Below are positions 57,531 through 64,000 of a DNA stretch of 64,000 nucleotides, in pieces. Position 1 is the stretch's first letter; each line of letters begins with the position of its first letter. The DNA lies in NCBI GenBank assembly GCA_964605235.1, contig CAZSBB010000007.1:62001-126000 (forward strand), given 5' to 3'. Source of the DNA: CAZSBB01 sp964605235. GTDB taxonomy: Bacteria > Planctomycetota > Phycisphaerae > Phycisphaerales > Phycisphaeraceae. The notes beneath the pieces are model-generated. The model did no database searches, had not been told where the DNA came from, and worked only from the letters and a program-made list of their open reading frames with translations. Position numbers and translations under genes: made by a program.

Positions 57531-58826
57531 ATGCAGTTTGCCCCCGCACCCGCCAATGACTTTGCCGACTTCATCGCTGAGTATCACACGCGCTGCCTGG
57601 CGCGGGTGCCGATGATCCGCGCGGTGGCGGGCAAATGGGCGTTTGCCGATCTCATCCCCGGCCTGAGTGATTTCGACACCCGCTTCATCCTCAACGACGG
57701 CATGACCCCGCGCGACTGGAGCGCCATGTCGCTGGCGGTCGGGCAGGTGCATACCGAACTGGCGCAGGAATTTCCCCGCTGGGCGCGCAACCTCGAACAC
57801 CTGCCGGGCGTCAACCTCACCATCAATGAGTTGACCCATCCGCTGCTGTATTACCCGGAGTTTTCGCAGTGGACGTTTTACCGGGGCGCTGACGAACTGC
57901 TGCAGAAACTACGGTCCACGCTGGAGCAGGTGGCGTGGTCGCCGCGCGCCGAGTTGTATCACCTCAAACGGCTGGCGATCTTTTTTGGCCCGTATCAGCG
58001 CGGCATCGACCCGCCGGTGAACCTCGGCCCCTGGGAAAGCAAATACCCCCTGCACAGCCGCTTCATGCACTACTTCGCGCCGCCGGTGCAGGCGCTGGTG
58101 TCCCTGAAGCTGCGGCAAACCATTCGCGGCAAGTTTGAAGCGCTCCGACTGGCGCGCGACCTGTTCCCTCATCCGCAGGTGATCGACCAGTTGTTTGAAG
58201 TGGTTGACCAGCACTATGAATGTCCCATGCTGTACCAGGAGCCGGCGTTGTCGGAACTGGAGCAGCAGTTGGAACGCTACCTGTCCGCCGCGTGGGCGAC
58301 GCTGGGCGACCGTGTGACGTTGATAGCGGTGTCGCCGGAAGATTCGCGCGCGGACCTGTCAGCCAAGGTGAAGGCTGTACCCATTGATCCTTTCGAGCTT
58401 TTCTTCGCGGTCGCCAAGTTCGGGCGGTTGATGCAGGGCCGGCTGCTGTTTTACGCCCGCGAAATCGCCTGGTTTGAAACGGATTTCCTGATCGCCAATG
58501 AGCTGGGCCGCATTGTGGGCAACTTTTATCATCAGCCCTTGCTGGCGTACGGGCTGGCGCGCTACGGGGAACGCCTGGAGCCCACCGGGGTGCTGGAGCG
58601 TTTGCGCGGGGCATTGCTCAATGACGCCCAGGTGGCGGGGATGCAGCGTTTCGCGGCCGTGGCTGGCGCGCCGTTGGTGGCGGGGCAGTACAAGCAGCAC
58701 GCCCGCGCGGCGGCGGAATGCTATGCCCCCGTGCTGGAAACACTGGAAACGCTGGCGGCCGACATGCTGCGGCGGGCTGAAGGCGCGATCGCGCCGCAGG
58801 AGCCAAGCCAGGAGTCATCAGCATGA
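57531..58826 (+). CDS. Nucleotidyltransferase-motif protein of unknown function
   Basis: This 431-residue protein has FADLIPGLSDFDTRFIL near residues 38-54. The G-L-S-D-F-D segment (G44, S46, D47, D49) matches the GS-x-SDxD metal-binding signature of minimal nucleotidyltransferases. The rest is alpha-helical and has no family I can name. Aminoglycoside or sugar nucleotidyltransferase activity would fit the amino sugar setting, but the third carboxylate could not be fixed. It sits 12 bases after a dehydrogenase gene and overlaps the next gene by 4 bases, so it belongs to the operon. No signal peptide is present. Confidence 0.65.
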   Translation: MQFAPAPANDFADFIAEYHTRCLARVPMIRAVAGKWAFADLIPGLSDFDTRFILNDGMTPRDWSAMSLAVGQVHTELAQEFPRWARNLEHLPGVNLTINELTHPLLYYPEFSQWTFYRGADELLQKLRSTLEQVAWSPRAELYHLKRLAIFFGPYQRGIDPPVNLGPWESKYPLHSRFMHYFAPPVQALVSLKLRQTIRGKFEALRLARDLFPHPQVIDQLFEVVDQHYECPMLYQEPALSELEQQLERYLSAAWATLGDRVTLIAVSPEDSRADLSAKVKAVPIDPFELFFAVAKFGRLMQGRLLFYAREIAWFETDFLIANELGRIVGNFYHQPLLAYGLARYGERLEPTGVLERLRGALLNDAQVAGMQRFAAVAGAPLVAGQYKQHARAAAECYAPVLETLETLAADMLRRAEGAIAPQEPSQESSA

Positions 58827-60013
58827 AGCAGGTGCGGCTGGGATTGATCGGTTGCGGGCCGCGCGGCGTCAAAGTGCTGCGCGATGCCGCCATGCTCCCG
58901 GAGGTAACCGTCACCGCCGTGTGCGATCGCTATGCAGCGCTCACGCAGACCGCCTGTGCCGCGATCAACGGGCAGGACGTGCGCTGCTTCACCGATCATC
59001 AGCAGCTGCTGCGCGACGCGGCGGTCGATGCGGTGCTGGTGGTGGTGGAGCCGGAAGCCGCGGCTTCATTGTGTGTGGATGTGCTGGAATCAGGTCGGCA
59101 TGTGTATTCCGAAGTGCCGCTGGGTTTTGCCCTGGAGGATTGCTGGCGGCTGGTGGTGGCGGTGGAGCGCACGGGTTTGCTTTATCAGCTCGGCGAGCAG
59201 GCGCGCTTCTGGCCGTTCATCCGGCGCTGGCGGCAACTGGTCGCCGAGGGCCGCCTGGGCGAGATTGTGCACGCCGAGGGCCAGTATCTGCACGGCATGC
59301 AGGATGATCGGTACTGGATGGACGGCGACACCGGCGCCCGGCTGACCCTGGAGCAGGCGCGGGAGCATCCGCACAAAGTCCGCAGTCGCATCTGGAATCT
59401 GATCCATCCGATTCTCTACCTGCCGCATGAGCTGAGCCCGCTGCTGTACGTGCTGGATGATGAAGTCGTCGAAGTGCTGGGGATGTCGACGGGTTCGCCC
59501 AGCCGGGTGCATCCGTGGTTTCCGCATCCGGATTTGGAAGTGGCGTTGATGAAGACGCGCCGCGGCGCGGTGCTGCGTTTGAGCGCGGGGTTCACCGTGC
59601 TTCAGCCGCGCCGGGAGCGGATTGGCTGTCACTGGTACAACGTGATGGGCACCAAAGGCAGCGTGGAATCGCCGCGCGCTGATGGCGACGCCATGAAGCT
59701 CTGGTTGCCGGAGGGTCAGGAGCGCGCCCAGCCGCAGGCGATGGAGTGGGACTATGACGACACCGTGCCGCGAGCCGTGCGGGATTCCGGGCACGGCGGC
59801 GCGGACTACTGGCCCATTCGCGGATTCGTCGACGCCATCCTGCATGACCAGCCGGTGGAGCTGGATGTCTACCGGGCCGCCCAGACCGCAGCGCCGGCGA
59901 TTCTCGCGGCGCTGTCCATTGAACGACGCAGCCAGCTGCTGCCGGTGCCTGATTTCCGTCCCAATAGCAAACGTGCCCAGGGCCAAGCGCCCGTGCAACA
60001 GGACGCGCCATGA
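58823..60013 (+). CDS. Gfo/Idh/MocA-family protein with EVP in place of EKP
   Basis: This 396-residue protein has the Rossmann start VRLGLIGCGPRGVKVLRDA and the family fold, but the E-K-P triad is SEVPLG (residues 96-101), so the catalytic lysine is replaced by valine. The C-terminal part, SGHGGADYWPIRGFVDAIL, is like the sugar-binding domains of family members. Loss of the lysine suggests a changed mechanism (as in some glycosidase-like members) or a substrate-sensing role. It overlaps its neighbours by 4 bases on both sides. Confidence 0.9.
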   Translation: MKQVRLGLIGCGPRGVKVLRDAAMLPEVTVTAVCDRYAALTQTACAAINGQDVRCFTDHQQLLRDAAVDAVLVVVEPEAAASLCVDVLESGRHVYSEVPLGFALEDCWRLVVAVERTGLLYQLGEQARFWPFIRRWRQLVAEGRLGEIVHAEGQYLHGMQDDRYWMDGDTGARLTLEQAREHPHKVRSRIWNLIHPILYLPHELSPLLYVLDDEVVEVLGMSTGSPSRVHPWFPHPDLEVALMKTRRGAVLRLSAGFTVLQPRRERIGCHWYNVMGTKGSVESPRADGDAMKLWLPEGQERAQPQAMEWDYDDTVPRAVRDSGHGGADYWPIRGFVDAILHDQPVELDVYRAAQTAAPAILAALSIERRSQLLPVPDFRPNSKRAQGQAPVQQDAP

Positions 60014-61683
60014 GCCAGTGGCAAACCCATCCGATCCTGTGCCTGTACCACACGGCCAATCAGCCGCTGCGGCGGTATCTGCGCGAACTGCTGGCGCAGC
60101 AGGGGTTTTTCCAGTGCGATCATTTGGAATTGGATGAGACGGTGGACCTTGCCGGCGAACTGTTGGGCCGCGCGGTGGTGCTGGTGTCCGCTGAGCAGGT
60201 GATGTCCGCCCACGCCCAGGCCTTGCGCAGCTATGTGCGCGGCGGGGGCGCTGTCGTGCTGATCGCCCCGCCGGATGAGCTGGCTGTCGCGCTGGGGTTG
60301 GAACTCGCGGAGCCGATTTCCGCCAACTATGGCGTGGCGCCGTTTGCTTACGCCCGGCTGTTGGATCATCCCGATGCCGACCTGCACGCCGGCACGCTGT
60401 TGCAGGTGCCCACGCCCACGCGGTTATGCAAAATTGTCGGGCAGCAGACGGTTGCCGGTCTCAGCGCGCGCTTGGATGTGCTGTCGAACTATCCGTCGGT
60501 CATCACCGTGGGTTGCGGTCAGGGCGAGGTCGGCGTGTTCTGGTTTGAACTCGGAGCAGCGGCGGTGTGGCTGCGGCAGGGTGATCCGCAGCGCGCCCTG
60601 GGGCCTCGTGCGGGTATCGCGGAACTCAAGCCCGGCTACCTGTTCGAGCGGCACATGGACCCGCACCTGCGCCAATGTCCGCAGGGCGATGTGTGGGCGG
60701 ATGTGCTGACCCACATGATCCAGCGCATGGCGGCCGAGCGCCTGCCCTTGCCGCGCGTCTGGCATTTCCCCCAGCATGCCCCGGCGGTGACGCTGCTCGA
60801 TGGTGATTCGGATCTCTACGACTGGGACAGCTACGCCGCGCTGGCGGAACCCGCGCGGGCTGCGGGCGTGCCGTACACGCTGAACCTGATGGCCAGGCAT
60901 CTCGATGGCATCAACACCGCGAAGCTGGCGGAATACTGGGGACTTGGGCAGGATTTCCAGTTGCACTACTGGCCCAGCGACGGCGTGGTCAACGTGGAAA
61001 CGATGCGGGCTGCCATCGCCCAGCAATCGCGGCTGTTTGTCCAGGTCACGGGACGACCCGTCACGGGGGGACGGGCTCACAGCGTGGTTTGGCCGGGTTA
61101 CACCGACGTCGCCGCCGCGCTGGCGGAGCATGGGCATCAGCTCGAAACCAACATTTTGCCGTTCCGGGGCTGGCAGTATGGCTACCTCGGCTCAGCGCGG
61201 CCGGCGCGTTTTCTCACCACTGCCGGACAGTTCCTCAACGTCTATCAGCAGCCCACCGTGTTCATGGACGATCCCATGTCCAACGACAAGTCGCTGCTGC
61301 CCGCCTGCACCGCCGAGCAGGCGTATCAGATCGTCCAGCAATACTACAACGACTCCATTCAGCGCTACCATGGCGTGATCTGCACCTGTCTGCATCCGGT
61401 ACCGCCCTTGCCGGCCTATGACCACTACCATGCCGTGCAAGGCGCCATCCGTCAGGCGATCATCGATGTGACGGCCGGCGGCATCGTGCCTGCGGTGACC
61501 ACTCGGCAATGGGGTGCTTTCGTGCACGCCCGCGCGCAGCTTGACCTGGGTTGGCATGCTGGACGTTGGCTGCTGCACGCGCCCGCCGCCATATCCGGCT
61601 GCACCGTGCTGCTGCCCCGGGCAAATGCGGTGGCGGTGCGCACGCTGGACTTGAGGTCTGGTGCTCAGGTGGAGTTGTGCTAA
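60010..61683 (+). CDS. Amidotransferase-like / polysaccharide deacetylase-like fusion protein
   Basis: This is a 557-residue two-part protein. The N-terminal 230 residues look like a Rossmann-type domain, with HTANQPLRRYLRELLAQ, VVLVSAEQVMSAHAQALRSYVRGGGAVVLIAPPD and a GGG turn like those in ThuA or class I glutamine-amidotransferase-like domains. The C-terminal half contains AVTLLDGDSDLYDWDSY, the Asp-rich first motif of NodB-type deacetylases, and HYWPSDGVVN. Histidines for metal binding may lie in LFVQVTGRPV through GGRAHSVVW. No signal peptide is seen. Its placement with other deacetylases points to acetylated sugar metabolism. The reaction is inferred only. Confidence 0.6.
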   Translation: MSQWQTHPILCLYHTANQPLRRYLRELLAQQGFFQCDHLELDETVDLAGELLGRAVVLVSAEQVMSAHAQALRSYVRGGGAVVLIAPPDELAVALGLELAEPISANYGVAPFAYARLLDHPDADLHAGTLLQVPTPTRLCKIVGQQTVAGLSARLDVLSNYPSVITVGCGQGEVGVFWFELGAAAVWLRQGDPQRALGPRAGIAELKPGYLFERHMDPHLRQCPQGDVWADVLTHMIQRMAAERLPLPRVWHFPQHAPAVTLLDGDSDLYDWDSYAALAEPARAAGVPYTLNLMARHLDGINTAKLAEYWGLGQDFQLHYWPSDGVVNVETMRAAIAQQSRLFVQVTGRPVTGGRAHSVVWPGYTDVAAALAEHGHQLETNILPFRGWQYGYLGSARPARFLTTAGQFLNVYQQPTVFMDDPMSNDKSLLPACTAEQAYQIVQQYYNDSIQRYHGVICTCLHPVPPLPAYDHYHAVQGAIRQAIIDVTAGGIVPAVTTRQWGAFVHARAQLDLGWHAGRWLLHAPAAISGCTVLLPRANAVAVRTLDLRSGAQVELC

Positions 61684-61713
61684 GACAATCGTGGCCAACC
61701 AAAGGATGCGTCG

Positions 61714-62694
61714 ATGAGCAGGTATCGTTGGGTCAAAGTGCTGGATCCCGCGCCGTTCGCGCCGCGCGATGGCGCTGGCCTGCTGGCGTATGACGGGGCG
61801 CTGTGGCTGCTGGGCGGTTGGAACAAGCGCGAACGACATCGCGCTCTGTTCCCGCGCACCTGCAGCAATGACGTCTGGCGTTCGGTCGATGGGCAGCAGT
61901 GGGAGATGATTCGCCCCAATTCATTCCTGGACGACAGCTTTGATGCGGCCGCCGACTGGGAAGGGCGGCACACCGCCGGCTACGTGGTGTTTGACGGGCG
62001 AATGTGGATTCTCGGGGGCGACTGTAATCAGCGGCATTACCAGCCGGATGTCTGGAACTCCATTGATGGTCTGCACTGGACGCGCGTTTGTCATGGCGCT
62101 GCCCTGCCGTGGGGCGAGCGGGCGCTGCATCACACGCTGGTGTTTGACGGCCACATCTGGGTCATGGGCGGGCAGGCGATGCTGGCGTTTGTGGATGGGC
62201 CTGAAGCGTATTACCAGGACATTTGGCGCAGCCGCGATGGTCGGCATTGGGAACAGGTGCAGCCGGCGGGGCCGCACTGGTCGCCGCGCGGGATGATCGG
62301 CCACTATGCCGTGCTGCACGACCGTATGTGGATCCTCGGCGGCGGCACCTATGACACGCCCAGCCGCCCGACCCGCTTGTATTTCAACGACGTCTGGAGC
62401 AGCGCCGATGGCGTGACGTGGACCTGTCATCTCCCGCACGCGCCCTGGGCGCCGCGGCAGTACCACGAGATTGCCGCGTGGGACGGCCGGCTGTGGGTGC
62501 TCGAAGGCTGGGACGGGAAAAGCAATCGCAAGGATGTCTGGCACTCGCGCGACGGCGTGGTGTGGGAAGAGCTTCCCGACACGCCGTGGAGCCCGCGCCA
62601 TGCCGCCAGCGTGTGCGTGTTCGACGATGCGCTGTGGGTGATCGCGGGCAACAACATGGAGCCCGATGTCTGGAAGCTGGTGCGCGCGCAGTAG
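61714..62694 (+). CDS. Kelch-type beta-propeller protein
   Basis: This 326-residue protein contains five or six Kelch blades with the G-G plus W pattern: GALWLLGGWNK, GRMWILGGDCN, GHIWVMGGQAM, DRMWILGGGTY and GRLWVLEGWDG. Each is followed by a conserved D-V-W-x-S-x-D-G-x-x-W unit (NDVWRSVDGQQW, PDVWNSIDGLHW, KDVWHSRDGVVW). No signal peptide is present. N-acetylneuraminate epimerases such as NanM are Kelch propellers that act on amino sugars, so an epimerase or mutarotase role is possible but unproven. AAGGA precedes the ATG. It ends 10 bases before the convergent PIG-L gene. Confidence 0.82.
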   Translation: MSRYRWVKVLDPAPFAPRDGAGLLAYDGALWLLGGWNKRERHRALFPRTCSNDVWRSVDGQQWEMIRPNSFLDDSFDAAADWEGRHTAGYVVFDGRMWILGGDCNQRHYQPDVWNSIDGLHWTRVCHGAALPWGERALHHTLVFDGHIWVMGGQAMLAFVDGPEAYYQDIWRSRDGRHWEQVQPAGPHWSPRGMIGHYAVLHDRMWILGGGTYDTPSRPTRLYFNDVWSSADGVTWTCHLPHAPWAPRQYHEIAAWDGRLWVLEGWDGKSNRKDVWHSRDGVVWEELPDTPWSPRHAASVCVFDDALWVIAGNNMEPDVWKLVRAQ

Positions 62695-62704
62695 CTGTTG
62701 CGAT

Positions 62705-63571
62705 TTACCGAGTGTTGTGCAGGATTTCGAGGGTGAAGTCGGCATACTGCTTGGGCTGGCGAATCCCGCCGACGATGGTGAACACCTCCGCGTGGCGACA
62801 CCCGCAGGTCGGACCCCACTGCGGCCAATCCAGCAAAGTCGGGTCCGGCTTCTGGCAGGCGTGCAGCGCACAGCACTCGAGCTTCTGCTCCCAGAAATCG
62901 CTGATGTCGATGAACGTGTCGAAGTGCTTGTACGCTTCGCCCAGATCGTTGACGCCCAGGTCGTGCCAGTTGAGCAGCAGGCCTTCGTAGCCGGCTTTGA
63001 TGGCTTTCCAGTACGCGCGGGTGACCAGCGCCTGAGTGGCGAAATGCTCGACGTTGTTCATCGGCCCGCCATGCGTCAGCACGGCTTCGGCATTGTGCTG
63101 CAGGATCAGATCCGTCACCCGCTGCACCGCCTGGGGATCTTCCTGAGCGGTGAGAATCGTGGGCATGCCTTCCGGGACGCACTCGGGCCGCACGGCGCCG
63201 TAGCCCACCACGACTTGATGCCCAGCGCTGTTGCGGTAGTGCTTCTGCGGATAATCCAGATGGATCGGTTCGGTGCCGAAGTAAGCGGCGCCGGCGGCGG
63301 CTTCGCGCTTGCGCTGGGGCATCATTTCATGCCAGGGCGGCGAGCGCCGGGTGATGACGCCGTTGGCGTCGCGGGTCGCCCAGTCGCCGGACATGTTGTT
63401 GGTTGTCATGACATAACCAATGGCATAACCATAGGCGCGGTACTTGGACAACGTGCCGCCAATGTGCAGTTCCAGATCATCCGCGTGGGCGCCGATCGCC
63501 AGCAGTGAGCGGCCGGTCTTGCGATCGTTGCGGAAGCGGGAAGTGTCAACCGAAATGGGTTGCTTGCTCAT
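62705..63571 (-). CDS. PIG-L-type N-acetyl deacetylase
   Basis: This 288-residue protein has LLAIGAHADDLELHIGGTL (residues 23-41), the H-x-DD zinc-binding motif of the PIG-L/MshB/BshB family (His29, Asp31, Asp32). LTHGGPMNNVEHFAT provides the third zinc ligand region near residue 177. The family removes acetyl from N-acetylglucosamine-containing inositols, from BacD-like substrates and from related N-acetyl sugars. It lies on the opposite strand to the cluster but converges on it with 10 bases between the genes, and a partial gene lies 45 bp upstream on the same strand. Confidence 0.93.
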   Translation of the reverse strand: MSKQPISVDTSRFRNDRKTGRSLLAIGAHADDLELHIGGTLSKYRAYGYAIGYVMTTNNMSGDWATRDANGVITRRSPPWHEMMPQRKREAAAGAAYFGTEPIHLDYPQKHYRNSAGHQVVVGYGAVRPECVPEGMPTILTAQEDPQAVQRVTDLILQHNAEAVLTHGGPMNNVEHFATQALVTRAYWKAIKAGYEGLLLNWHDLGVNDLGEAYKHFDTFIDISDFWEQKLECCALHACQKPDPTLLDWPQWGPTCGCRHAEVFTIVGGIRQPKQYADFTLEILHNTR

Positions 63572-63616
63572 GTTCGAATGCCTGTTGAGTGGGTGAATGG
63601 AAGTATGCGACCGGGA

Positions 63617-64000
63617 CTACACCGCGTCCTGACGCGGCAGGAAAAGCGGCAGCGGACACCAGGCCTCCAGCAGCAGGTTTCGCCGCACCACGGCACTCAC
63701 GGCGGAGGGACGAATCGGACCCAGCAATATCCGCGCTGCGACCGTGGCGGGCAGGCTTACCTCAGGCAGCGCGCCGGGAGCGGATTGCGCCCATGCGGCG
63801 TCAGGCTCGACATGCAGCCGAATGGGTTCATGACCTTCGATGCCGACGACAACCTCGCCGGGGATCATCGTTCGGGTCGCATGGGCGCAGCGCAGACAAG
63901 CATCGAGCACTGCCGACCAATCCACCACCTGCCACAGGTTGCACGAAGTCAGATGAAATCCTTCGCACACCTCGCCCAGCCGCTGCAGTTGCGCCAACTG
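63617..64000 (-). CDS. Acetyltransferase-like protein, C-terminal part, runs off the window
   Basis: About 127 residues of a minus-strand protein reach the window edge; the N-terminus lies beyond 64000. The visible part (VVGIEGHEPIRLHVEPD, ATVAARILLGPIRPSAV, LLLEAWCPLPLFLPRQDAV) resembles the sterol-carrier-like C-terminal domain of planctomycete GNAT or Eis-like acetyltransferases, which usually end in a short PLPLY/F-plus-D-x-V tail. The acetyl-CoA domain is out of view, so the call is tentative. It is probably co-transcribed with the PIG-L gene 45 bp downstream. Confidence 0.5.
   Translation of the reverse strand, partial: QLAQLQRLGEVCEGFHLTSCNLWQVVDWSAVLDACLRCAHATRTMIPGEVVVGIEGHEPIRLHVEPDAAWAQSAPGALPEVSLPATVAARILLGPIRPSAVSAVVRRNLLLEAWCPLPLFLPRQDAV

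Overview
The window is GC-rich bacterial chromosome and most likely comes from a planctomycete, Phycisphaerae-like. Two neighbouring genes carry the N-terminal LEPR-XLL motif (LEALESRILLS and LETRRLLS) seen on very large planctomycetal surface proteins. Two further genes encode type IV pilin-like proteins of the planctomycete/lentisphaera type, with an H-Xn-DG motif near the C-terminus. The assignment rests on these family signatures only. No rRNA, tRNA or CRISPR array was seen.

Region 1 (1-12.5 kb) starts inside a LacI-type regulator, followed by decayed DNA with glycosidase-like fragments. A leftward AraC regulator then diverges from a rightward run: a pseudopilin-like protein, a Cys-rich protein with two RPHHLLC-like repeats, a GH20-type hexosaminidase-like enzyme, an M14-type carboxypeptidase, a large secreted protein of unknown function and a GH10-like TIM-barrel protein. 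Several of these genes overlap or nearly touch, so they are probably one operon for uptake and breakdown of glycans or glycopeptides. Region 2 (12.5-22.6 kb) has head-to-head remnants of a DegT aminotransferase and a nitrilase. Next come a leftward LacI regulator and pseudopilin, then a rightward run: a 1571-aa secreted glycosidase-like protein, a probable alpha/alpha-barrel protein and an FAD-dependent oxidoreductase. The 140 bp between the divergent pseudopilin and the secreted protein holds two overlapping near-consensus promoters and an almost perfect 16-bp palindrome with a central CpG, a good candidate operator for the adjacent LacI protein.

Region 3 (23.3-51.6 kb) is dominated by one 26.6-kb gene for an 8861-residue mosaic surface protein. 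It combines a peptidoglycan-binding domain, RTX calcium-binding repeats, pre-peptidase C-terminal-like domains, FG-GAP repeats, leucine-rich repeats, a glycine-rich region, a LamG domain, Ig/PKD-like modules, SdrD-like B domains, a cohesin-like domain and two dockerin-type repeats. The next gene is a small LEPR-XLL protein whose cohesin-like domain is clearly related. It then has near-identical 136-residue CARDB-like repeats interrupted by a 100-N assembly gap, and it ends exactly where IS66 and IS21-type transposase remnants begin.

Region 4 (52-64 kb) is a compact rightward cluster. It is led by a ROK regulator with a nearly leaderless promoter and continues with a beta-propeller, a NodB-like deacetylase, a DegT/StrS aminotransferase, two Gfo/Idh/MocA dehydrogenases, a nucleotidyltransferase-motif protein, an amidotransferase/deacetylase-like protein and a Kelch-type propeller. 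These face a leftward PIG-L deacetylase and a partial acetyltransferase-like gene. The content suggests conversion of an amino sugar or aminocyclitol. The pathway is inferred and not proven by the sequence.
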